A stretch of 8,673 bases of DNA. It comes from Actinomycetota bacterium (GTDB taxonomy: Bacteria; Actinomycetota; Actinomycetes; S36-B12; UBA10799). The stretch lies in assembly GCA_030837395.1 (NCBI GenBank), contig JAUPKO010000512.1, positions 1 through 8,673 on the forward strand, written 5' to 3'. Of the stretch, positions 1 to 6,291 are shown piece after piece. The position numbers and the translations under genes are program-made. The notes beneath the pieces are model-generated. The model saw nothing but the letters and a program-made list of their open reading frames with translations. It had not been told where the DNA came from and did no database searches. Within the stretch, counting starts at the first letter, position 1. The number at the start of each line of letters is the position of its first letter.

Positions 1-65
1 ACGACGAGCCAGATCTCGGCGATGGGCCAGGCGATCAGGCAGAACAGGATCAGCAGGGCGCGCAT
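1..65 (-). CDS. fxsA: FxsA family membrane protein, N-terminal fragment (cut by window edge)
   Basis: Only the first 21 codons are in the window, beginning at an ATG whose first base is position 65. The peptide starts MRALLILFCLIAWP and continues with IAEIWLVV. This matches the typical FxsA opening: a short basic start, a hydrophobic helix, then a Pro and a Glu inside the membrane segment (the P-x-x-E pattern). FxsA proteins are small inner-membrane proteins. The Escherichia coli member is known for relieving exclusion of phage T7 by the F plasmid, but its cellular role is poorly understood. The gene starts 6 bp after the ppm1 stop codon, with a modest GGTAGG ribosome-binding sequence overlapping that stop, so it probably belongs to the same transcript. 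In Mycobacterium tuberculosis fxsA (Rv2053c) also lies close to ppm1 (Rv2051c), which supports the call. The C-terminal part cannot be assessed. Confidence 0.72.
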   Translation of the reverse strand, partial: MRALLILFCLIAWPIAEIWLV

Positions 66-71
66 GCCGAC

Positions 72-854
72 CTACCAGTCCTCGCCCGGATTGTGGCGCC
101 GACGCGAATTGCGCCACTTCGTCACCTTGCGTGCCCGGTTGCGCACTCCCCAGACGGTAACTCGCCAGAGGGCCTCGGAGACGATCTTCTGGTTCATCTT
201 GGAGTCGCCGACCTCACGCTCGACGAACTCGATCGGCACCTCCTTGACCACCAGTCCGCGGTTGATCGCCCGGTAGGCGAGGTCCACCTGGAAGATGTAG
301 CCGGCGCTGCCGACACCGTGCAGATCGAGCGCCCGAAGAGTGCTGGCCCGGAAGGCGCGATAACCGCCGGTGGCGTCGCGCAGCGGCATGTTGAGCGCCC
401 GCCGGGTGTACCAGTTCCCCCCGCGGGAGAGCACCTCTCGGGACTTCGGCCAATTGACCACGGTGCCGCCGGGGACCCAGCGTGATCCGAGCACCAAATC
501 GGCGCCGCGCAGCGCGTCGAGCAGCAGCGGCAACTGCTCGGGCTGGTGGCTGCCGTCGGCGTCCATCTCGACCACCACGTCATAGCCGCGTTCGAGCGCC
601 CAGGAGAAACCGGCCAGATACGCCGCGCCGAGACCCTCCTTGCCCAACCGGTGCATCACGTGGACGTGGTCGTCCGAGGCGGCCATGGTGTCGGCGATCA
701 CGCCGGTTCCGTCCGGGGAGTTGTCGTCGGCCACCAACACATGGGCCTCGGGTACGGCAGCGCGCACCCGACCGACGATGACCTGGACATTGTCACGCTC
801 GTTGTAGGTCGGGATGATCACCAGGATCTGGCCCAGATCGGGGAACTCGGTCAC
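72..854 (-). CDS. ppm1: Polyprenol-phosphate mannosyltransferase (Ppm1/DPM1-type GT2)
   Basis: This cytoplasmic, probably membrane-associated GT2 glycosyltransferase transfers mannose from GDP-mannose to polyprenyl phosphate. The product, polyprenyl-phosphate-mannose, is the donor for lipoglycan synthesis and protein O-mannosylation outside the membrane in actinobacteria. The 260-residue protein has the full DPM1 motif set: PTYNER (15-20), DDNSPDGT (43-50), the metal-binding DAD followed by GSHQPE (98-106), GSRWVPGG (123-130), RDATGGYR (159-166) and GDSKMN (216-221). A basic tail (about 231-254) may contact the membrane. There is no C-terminal transmembrane domain, so it resembles the soluble D2 half of mycobacterial Ppm1. 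The start is GTG at 854, three bases after the lnt stop. An AAGG Shine-Dalgarno sits about 8 nt upstream inside the end of lnt. Translation coupled to lnt is likely. Function is inferred from family motifs and context. Confidence 0.94.
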   Translation of the reverse strand: MTEFPDLGQILVIIPTYNERDNVQVIVGRVRAAVPEAHVLVADDNSPDGTGVIADTMAASDDHVHVMHRLGKEGLGAAYLAGFSWALERGYDVVVEMDADGSHQPEQLPLLLDALRGADLVLGSRWVPGGTVVNWPKSREVLSRGGNWYTRRALNMPLRDATGGYRAFRASTLRALDLHGVGSAGYIFQVDLAYRAINRGLVVKEVPIEFVEREVGDSKMNQKIVSEALWRVTVWGVRNRARKVTKWRNSRRRHNPGEDW

Positions 855-857
855 GGA

Positions 858-2372
858 TCAGACCTTAGTCGCCCGGGCGCGTGCGAGGGCGCCGACAGTC
901 CAACCCAACACGCCGATGGCCGCCAAGGCGGCCTCCGGCAGCCAATTGAGGGTGTCGGCCATGGTGAGGGTGTCACGCATCGGCACGGCCGTGACGATCG
1001 ACCCGGACTCCTGTTCGGGCAGCTGCTCGGTGATGCTGCCGTCGGGGGCGATCACCGCCGTGATCCCGCTGGTGGCGGCGATCAGTACCGCACGCCCGTG
1101 CTCGACCGCGCGCAGTTGCGACATCGCCACTTGCTGCGCCGGCTGGGACGTGCCGCCGTACGTCGCATTGTTCGTCTGCACCACCAGCACCCTTGCCCCC
1201 GCCACGACCGTGTCCCGCACGAGGGTGTCATAGGCGATCTCGAAGCAGATGATGTCGCCAATGCGGGCCGGGCCCAGCTGCAGCACCCCCGGGGTGTCCC
1301 CACCGATGAAGTCCTTCGGGACACGCTCGAACCTGCTGACTACCGAAGTGAGCAGGGATCGCCCTGGCAAGTACTCACCGAACGGCACCGGGTGCTGCTT
1401 GATGTATTGGTCGGTCGGCCCCAGCGCGGGATCCCACACGATTCCCACGTTCCAGAGGTTGTTCGAGCCGGCGTCGATGACGGCGCCGACCAGGATCGGC
1501 ACACCGATGGCGTCGGCGGCTGCGTCTATCGACAGCCGGGCTTGCGGGTCCGTGAAGGGATCGACATCGGAGGAGTTCTCCGGCCAGACCACAGCCTGCG
1601 GTGCCGGTCGCTCACCGCGGGCCACCTGGGCCGCCAACTCGACCGTGGCGGAGACGTGGTTGTCAAGCACGGCCCGTCGCTGGGCGTTGAAGTCCAACCC
1701 GGTCCGGGGCACGCTGCCCTGCACCACCGCGAAAGTGACCTGCGCGGGGTCGCCCTGCCCGGCCGTCGGCAGCGGGATCAACAGCCCGGACCCGGCGGCG
1801 ACGACGATGCCCACCGCAGCGGCGGCGGACGCCGCCAACTGTCGGGCGTACAGCGCGCGCGCCAGTACCACGAGCAGTGCCCCGATCAGCGCCACCAGAG
1901 CCGTGACCATGGCGGCACCCAGGAGCGACGCCCAGGGTGTCAGTGGGCTGTCGCTGTTGGCGTAGGCAAGCCGTCCCCAGGGGAATCCGCCCCACGGCAG
2001 CCGACCCCGAACCGCCTCGACCAGCACCCAGATGCCGGCCACCCCGAGGGGCCACCAGCCCCGCCACCACGTGGTGGCGGCTGTGCCCAGGGCGATGAGG
2101 ATCCACCACAGGCTCCAGCCCACGGCCAGGGCCGCCCACGCATCGTTGCCGAGCACGCGGATCCAGGACAGCAGGATGATGTTGAACGCAAGGCCGGACA
2201 GGTAGCCCGACAGCACTGCCTGCCGCCACGGTGCGCGCCACCAGGCGGCCGTCATCAGAGCTACCCCGAATGGTGCGGCCGGGGTGAAGCCCACGTCCGG
2301 GAATGCCAGGGCCACCAGGACTCCCCCGGTGACGCCGAGCACGACTCGCGTGGGCCCGGTCAGGACCGTCAC
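858..2372 (-). CDS. lnt: Apolipoprotein N-acyltransferase
   Basis: Lnt is an integral membrane enzyme that transfers an acyl chain from a phospholipid to the N-terminal cysteine of diacylated lipoproteins. The 504-residue protein has the expected layout. Residues 1-200 are strongly hydrophobic, with about six or seven membrane helices and the family motif GGFPWGRLAYAN (128-139). Residues 210-465 form a nitrilase-like domain. A final hydrophobic helix lies at about 480-497. The catalytic triad is visible as E265 (in WPENS), K325 (in YIKQHPVPFGEY) and C376 (in DIICFE). The active-site glutamates E333 and E378 are also present. The GTG start at 2372 overlaps the upstream stop as GTGA, and a GGAG ribosome-binding site lies about 7 nt before it. 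In M. tuberculosis the equivalent domain is fused to Ppm1 (Rv2051c); here the two are separate adjacent genes. Confidence 0.95.
   Translation of the reverse strand: MTVLTGPTRVVLGVTGGVLVALAFPDVGFTPAAPFGVALMTAAWWRAPWRQAVLSGYLSGLAFNIILLSWIRVLGNDAWAALAVGWSLWWILIALGTAATTWWRGWWPLGVAGIWVLVEAVRGRLPWGGFPWGRLAYANSDSPLTPWASLLGAAMVTALVALIGALLVVLARALYARQLAASAAAAVGIVVAAGSGLLIPLPTAGQGDPAQVTFAVVQGSVPRTGLDFNAQRRAVLDNHVSATVELAAQVARGERPAPQAVVWPENSSDVDPFTDPQARLSIDAAADAIGVPILVGAVIDAGSNNLWNVGIVWDPALGPTDQYIKQHPVPFGEYLPGRSLLTSVVSRFERVPKDFIGGDTPGVLQLGPARIGDIICFEIAYDTLVRDTVVAGARVLVVQTNNATYGGTSQPAQQVAMSQLRAVEHGRAVLIAATSGITAVIAPDGSITEQLPEQESGSIVTAVPMRDTLTMADTLNWLPEAALAAIGVLGWTVGALARARATKV
2061..2080. repeat. Perfect 20-bp palindrome inside lnt
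   Basis: The half site CCGCCACCAC is followed directly by its exact reverse complement GTGGTGGCGG, with no spacer and a CACGTG centre. It does not extend outward (the flanking bases are C and C). It encodes part of the Ala-Thr-Thr-Trp-Trp-Arg stretch of Lnt near residues 99-104, in or beside a membrane helix. It could be a chance result of the Trp-Trp codons in GC-rich DNA or a binding site for a dimeric protein. No function is assigned. Confidence 0.5.
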
Positions 2373-3964
2373 GCCCAGGCTCCGCTGTCGTAGACGGTGA
2401 CCCCATCCACAACTGTTCGCAGGCAGGTCGGCAAGGGCTCACCTGGGGTCAGAGCGGGCAGCCCTGGGGTGCCCGAGCGGGGGTCAGTCGACCATCCGGC
2501 CACTCGGTGGTCCGGGGCCTGCACGACGAGATCGGCCACCTGCCAGATCGCCAACTGAGCCGGCGCCCCCACCCGCAGCACGCCACCATCGTGGCCGGCC
2601 GCTCGCCAGCCGCCGCGGGTGTGGGCCGAGAACGCCGCCCGCACGCTGATGCTGTGCGCCGGGTGGCGGTGATGCGCCGCCGCCCGCACTGCCGCCCAGG
2701 GCCCCAACGGTGTCACCGGGGCATCAGAGCCCAACGCCAGCGCGACCCCGGCCCCCACCATGGCCGCGAAGGGATTCATGGCCTCCCACCGCGACCCCAG
2801 TCGCTGGGCGTACATGCCGGTCGGCCCACCCCAGAACTCGTCGAACAGCGGCTGCACGCTGGCCAGGATCCCCAACTGGGCCAGGGTGTCGATGTGCTCG
2901 GGGTGCACCAGTTCGACGTGCTCCAACCGATGCCGGCCGCCGCGGATCCGGTCGGCGCCGATGCGGTCGGCGGCCTCGGTAAAGCCCGCCAGCACGGTGT
3001 CGAGGGCGCCGTCGCCAATCACGTGGAAGCCGGCCTGCAGGCCTGCGTCGGTGCAGCCGATCACGTGGTCGCGCACCCGCGCCGCTGTGAGGTACTCGTG
3101 GCCTCGGGTGTCGGCGTCGGCGTAGACCTCGCGCAGGCCCGCGGTGTGCGACCCGACGGTTCCGTCGGCGAACAAGTCCCCGGCCAGCCCCCGGACCCGG
3201 GCATCGGGCAGCCGGGTGAAGGCCCCCTCGGCCGCCCAGTAGCCCACCACGGACGGGCCAGGCTCGGCCTCTGCCAGGTCCAGCAGCGCGACGAGGTCCT
3301 TGGCCCCGGCCAGGTCGGGGCCTCCCATCTCATGGAAGGCGCCGATGCCCAACGCCGCGGCTCGGGCCCTGATCCGCTGTTGGGCCTCGCGGCGGACGTC
3401 ATCGGGCAGCGAGTCGGACACCGCTGCGCGGGCGGTGTGATGGGCCATGTCGGTGAGCAATCCGGTCTCTGAGTAGCCGCGTTTGTCGCGCACCTGCGGC
3501 AAGGCGGCGAGCAGGACGCTGGACACCACCGACGAGTGCACATCGGCCCGATCCAGGAACACCGCACCGCCGTAGGCCGCGCGGTCCAACTCCTCGCGCG
3601 TGGGCGGGCGGGCCTCGGGCCATTCTCGCTCGTCCCATCCGAAACCGATGATCAATTGCGCGCCGCGCGTGCGTTCGCATTCGGCGCGCACGGCGGCCAA
3701 CAGATCCGCCAACGAGGCGCATGAGGTCAGGTCCAACCCAACCCCGGCCATACCGCTGGCGGTGGTGTGCACGTGGGCGTCGACGAAGGCCGGGGTCACG
3801 AGAGCGCCATCGAGGTCCACCACCTCGTCCACCTGGTCGGCGTGGGCGCGGGCGGCCCCGTCCGCACCCAGCCAGGCCACCTGGCCGTCCGCCACCAGCA
3901 GGGCCGTGGCGAAAGGCTCCTCGGGGCTGTAGATCGACCCGTCGAGGTAGAGGGTGCTGGTCAT
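2369..3964 (-). CDS. YtcJ-like metal-dependent amidohydrolase (Amidohydrolase_3 family)
   Basis: This is a 531-residue cytosolic hydrolase of the amidohydrolase superfamily, closest in layout to the YtcJ / N-substituted formamide deformylase branch. An N-terminal beta-sandwich segment (about 1-55) leads into a TIM barrel. Visible metal-site motifs are VDAHVH (H64, H66), FHVIGDGALD (H314, D318), RLEHVEL (H349) and LGSDAPV (D414). The family-typical GFGWDEREW (107-115) and the LFADGTVGS stretch (264-272) are also present. No signal peptide is seen. The substrate cannot be read from the sequence: relatives hydrolyse N-formyl or other amides, or cyclic amides, and many are uncharacterised. The ATG start at 3964 overlaps the stop of the acyl-CoA dehydrogenase gene as ATGA. 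The ribosome-binding sequence is weak, so coupled translation is likely. Its stop overlaps the lnt start. The family call is secure; the reaction is not. Confidence 0.9.
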   Translation of the reverse strand: MTSTLYLDGSIYSPEEPFATALLVADGQVAWLGADGAARAHADQVDEVVDLDGALVTPAFVDAHVHTTASGMAGVGLDLTSCASLADLLAAVRAECERTRGAQLIIGFGWDEREWPEARPPTREELDRAAYGGAVFLDRADVHSSVVSSVLLAALPQVRDKRGYSETGLLTDMAHHTARAAVSDSLPDDVRREAQQRIRARAAALGIGAFHEMGGPDLAGAKDLVALLDLAEAEPGPSVVGYWAAEGAFTRLPDARVRGLAGDLFADGTVGSHTAGLREVYADADTRGHEYLTAARVRDHVIGCTDAGLQAGFHVIGDGALDTVLAGFTEAADRIGADRIRGGRHRLEHVELVHPEHIDTLAQLGILASVQPLFDEFWGGPTGMYAQRLGSRWEAMNPFAAMVGAGVALALGSDAPVTPLGPWAAVRAAAHHRHPAHSISVRAAFSAHTRGGWRAAGHDGGVLRVGAPAQLAIWQVADLVVQAPDHRVAGWSTDPRSGTPGLPALTPGEPLPTCLRTVVDGVTVYDSGAWA

Positions 3965-5112
3965 CGCGACGCCCGAGCCGCCGCCGTCCGCGCCAGCGAC
4001 CGGCCGATCACCACCCGTTGCACCTGGTTGGTGCCCTCGACGATCTGCAGGACCTTGGCCTCACGCATGTAACGCTCCACCGGGTAGTCCTCGACGTAAC
4101 CCGCACCGCCGAGCACCTGAACGGCGTCCGTGGTGACCGTCATGCACGCGTCGGTGGCGAACAGTTTGGCCATGGCGGCGATCGTCGAGTAGGCCGCACC
4201 GGAGTCCTTGATCCCCGCTGCCTCCCGGTACAGCGCACGGGCCGCCGTGATGCTGGTGGCGGCGTCAGCCAGCAGGAAGGAGACCCCCTGGAACTCACCG
4301 ATGGCGCGACCGAAGGCCTGTCGCTCACCGGCATAGTCCACGGCAACTGCCAGCGCGGCCTCGGCCAGTCCGGTGGCGCAGGCGGCGATGCCCAACCGGC
4401 CGGCGTCCAGGGCGGCCATGGCAATGGCGAACCCATCACCTTCGGCGCCGATTCGCCGGTCCGCGCCGATGTGCACGTCGTCGAACATGACCTGGGCGGT
4501 GGGCGAGGCCCGCATGCCCATCTTGCGTTCGGCCGGCGCCACCGACACCCCGGGTGCGTCGGCGGGCACGAGGAAGCAACTGATGCCGCGGGCGCCGTCG
4601 TCGGAGGTGCGGGCCATGACCACGTAGTAGTCGGCGTGGCCGGCGTGGGTGATCCAGGCCTTCGTGCCGTTGATCAAGTAGCCCTCGTCGTCGCGTACGG
4701 CGGTGGTGCGCAGGGCTGCGGCGTCCGATCCGCTGTGGGGTTCGGACAGACAGTAGGCACCAAGCAGGTTGCCGCCGACCATGTCCGGCAGCCACCTGCG
4801 CTTCTGCTCCTGTGTGCCCGCGTGCGCCAATGGGAAACACGACAAGGTGTGGACACTGACCGCCAGGCCGACACTCAACCAGGCCCGGGACAGTTCCTCG
4901 ATCACCCCAAGGTAGGCCCGGGTGCTGACCCCGGCGCCGCCGTATTCGGGCGGGTAGGGCAAGCCCAGCAGGCCCGAGGCACCCAACAGTCGGATCAGGT
5001 CCCGGGGGAACTCCTCGGCACGCTCCCCGGCCACCGCGCGCGGGGCGACCTCCGCCGTGGCCAACGTGTGCACCAGATCGAGCAGGTCCTGCTCGTCGGC
5101 GGCCTCGGCCAT
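3961..5112 (-). CDS. Acyl-CoA dehydrogenase
   Basis: This FAD flavoprotein is expected to introduce a trans-2,3 double bond into an acyl-CoA and pass electrons to electron-transfer flavoprotein, as in beta-oxidation or branched-chain amino-acid breakdown. The chosen start gives 383 residues, the usual length for short- and branched-chain members. Signature 1 is AYCLSEPHSGSD (119-130), within the FAD and substrate region. Signature 2 begins at QVLGGAGY (322-329). The probable catalytic base is E359 in IVEGTNQVQR. FGRAIGEFQ (267-275) matches the FAD-contacting FGxxIxxFQ pattern. The ATG at 5112 forms TGATG with the upstream stop and has GGTGG about 8 nt upstream. A longer reading from 5154 would add 14 Pro/Gly/Arg-rich residues lying wholly inside the upstream gene and unlike the family N-terminus, so I rejected it. 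Chain-length specificity cannot be assigned. Confidence 0.93.
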   Translation of the reverse strand: MAEAADEQDLLDLVHTLATAEVAPRAVAGERAEEFPRDLIRLLGASGLLGLPYPPEYGGAGVSTRAYLGVIEELSRAWLSVGLAVSVHTLSCFPLAHAGTQEQKRRWLPDMVGGNLLGAYCLSEPHSGSDAAALRTTAVRDDEGYLINGTKAWITHAGHADYYVVMARTSDDGARGISCFLVPADAPGVSVAPAERKMGMRASPTAQVMFDDVHIGADRRIGAEGDGFAIAMAALDAGRLGIAACATGLAEAALAVAVDYAGERQAFGRAIGEFQGVSFLLADAATSITAARALYREAAGIKDSGAAYSTIAAMAKLFATDACMTVTTDAVQVLGGAGYVEDYPVERYMREAKVLQIVEGTNQVQRVVIGRSLARTAAARASR

Positions 5113-6230
5113 CACAGGTCCACCACGACCAGGTCGTGGCTCTGGTTGTTGCACGACACCGCGCCGCTGTCGGTGGCCACCACGATGTCCTCGATCCGGG
5201 CGCCGAACTTGCCGGGTAGGTAGAAGCCGGGTTCGATGCTGAACGCGAAACCCGGTTCCACCACGGTGGTGTTGCCAGCCACGATGTAGGGCTCCTCGTG
5301 AGTCGACATGCCGATGCCGTGGCCGGTGCGATGCATGAATGCCGACCCCAGACCCGCCGCAGCCATGACGTCGCGGGCAGCGGCGTCCACCGATTCGCAG
5401 GTGACCCCTGGCCGCACGTGGTCGACGGCGGCACGCTGGGCGGCCTTGAGCACTGCATAGGCCTCGCGGAACTCGGCCGGCGGGTGGCCCACGGCGTAGG
5501 TGCGCGTGCAGTCCGAGCAGTAGCCGCTGGGCATGGTGCCGCCGATGTCCACCACCACCGGGTCGCCCTCCTCGATCACCCGCTCGGACACCTCATGGTG
5601 CGGGCTGGCGCCGTTGGGCCCCGAGGCGACGATGACGAAGTCGACCGTCGCGTGGCCCTCGGACAGGATCAAGGCGGCGATGTCCGCGCCCACCTCCCGC
5701 TCAGTGCGCCCGGGCCGCAGCAACGCTGGCACCTGCGCGTGGACGCGGTCGATGGCCTCACCGGCCTCCACCAGAGCGGCGATCTCGACCTTGGACTTGC
5801 GCATCCGCAGGTCGGCGACGATGTCGTCGGATCGGAATCGCGCCACCCGCAATTGCTCCTGCAGGGCGAACACGTGTGAGGCCCACATCTGGGGCGCCAC
5901 CGCCACTTTGTTGGCCTTCTTGAGCCGTTTGGCGAGCGTGCGATAGGGGCTGGCGGTCTCGGACCACGGCACGATCTGAATCCCCAACGCCGCCACCGGA
6001 CTGGCCTCGGCGGCGAGCACCTCCAGTTCGGGCACGATGATCGCGGCCGGTCCTTCCGGCGTGATCATCAAGCAGGTGAGCCGCTCCAACGGGACGGCCT
6101 CATAGCCGCACAGGTACATCAGGTCGGCGCCGGGGGTGAACAGCAGTGCATCGACACCCTGGGCCTTGGCGGCGGCCTCGGCAGCCGCCAACCGGCGCCG
6201 GTACTCCTTGGTGGTGATGTGAGTGGTCAT
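5112..6230 (-). CDS. pepE: M24 family metallopeptidase, Xaa-Pro dipeptidase-like (PepE/PepQ type)
   Basis: This cytoplasmic two-metal peptidase probably cleaves Xaa-Pro dipeptides or removes residues ahead of proline. Numbering here counts from the GTG at 6236; subtract 2 for the ATG start used. Residues about 10-140 form the creatinase-like N-terminal domain and 150-370 the pita-bread catalytic domain. All five metal ligands of the family are visible: D230 (VVVDIGG), D242 (YCSDCTRT), H306 (HRTGHGIGMS), E335 (SIEPGFY) and E349 (ARIEDIV). The supporting histidines at 213-214 (PHHEVS) and H313 (THEEP) are also present. The protein is 372 residues from the ATG at 6230; M. tuberculosis PepE (Rv2089c) is of similar size and also lies near helY. 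The symbol follows mycobacterial usage, not the unrelated E. coli PepE. A GTG two codons earlier (6236) is the alternative start. The ATG is preferred because the -10 element places a leaderless transcript there and no Shine-Dalgarno is seen. Confidence 0.91.
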   Translation of the reverse strand: MTTHITTKEYRRRLAAAEAAAKAQGVDALLFTPGADLMYLCGYEAVPLERLTCLMITPEGPAAIIVPELEVLAAEASPVAALGIQIVPWSETASPYRTLAKRLKKANKVAVAPQMWASHVFALQEQLRVARFRSDDIVADLRMRKSKVEIAALVEAGEAIDRVHAQVPALLRPGRTEREVGADIAALILSEGHATVDFVIVASGPNGASPHHEVSERVIEEGDPVVVDIGGTMPSGYCSDCTRTYAVGHPPAEFREAYAVLKAAQRAAVDHVRPGVTCESVDAAARDVMAAAGLGSAFMHRTGHGIGMSTHEEPYIVAGNTTVVEPGFAFSIEPGFYLPGKFGARIEDIVVATDSGAVSCNNQSHDLVVVDL

Positions 6231-6236
6231 GGCCAC

Positions 6237-6264
6237 ACACTAACCGCGACCGTCGGCCGAGCAA
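6237..6264 (-). promoter_or_regulatory. Candidate sigma-70-type promoter for a leaderless pepE operon transcript
   Basis: On the minus strand, TAGTGT (6242-6237) matches the actinobacterial -10 consensus TANNNT. It lies exactly at -12 to -7 if transcription begins at the A of the pepE ATG (6230). TTGCTC (6264-6259), 16 bp upstream, is a partial match to TTGACA. No Shine-Dalgarno is visible before the ATG. This is the arrangement known for leaderless genes in mycobacteria and relatives. It is also the only intergenic space upstream of the six packed genes. The motif match is seen; promoter activity is inferred. Confidence 0.5.
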
Positions 6265-6269
6265 TGCCC

Positions 6270-6285
6270 GCAGCACGCGCGCTGC
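6270..6285 (-). terminator. Possible short GC-rich hairpin downstream of helY
   Basis: Six bases after the helY stop, the 16-bp sequence is a near-palindrome with one mismatched pair, able to form a GCAGC/GCTGC stem around a six-base loop. There is no T tract and the stem is short. It could help terminate the helY transcript or could be chance in GC-rich DNA. It lies just upstream of the candidate -35 element of the next gene. Confidence 0.2.
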
Positions 6286-6291
6286 AACCGG

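Noticed and set aside
546..2393. 615-codon open frame on the plus strand opposite lnt
   Set aside because: It is antisense to a gene with an intact catalytic triad. The translation is rich in Arg, Gly, His and Pro with no recognisable domain. Long antisense frames are expected in GC-rich DNA.
5113..5154. N-terminal extension of the acyl-CoA dehydrogenase from an upstream ATG at 5154
   Set aside because: The added 14 residues are Pro/Gly/Arg-rich, unlike the family N-terminus, and lie fully within the peptidase gene. The TGATG start at 5112 has better spacing and a better ribosome-binding site.
3721..5223. 500-codon open frame on the plus strand opposite the acyl-CoA dehydrogenase
   Set aside because: It spans the antisense of two clear genes and a junction. 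It has low-complexity His/Gly/Val-rich content, no ribosome-binding site was identified and no domain was recognised.
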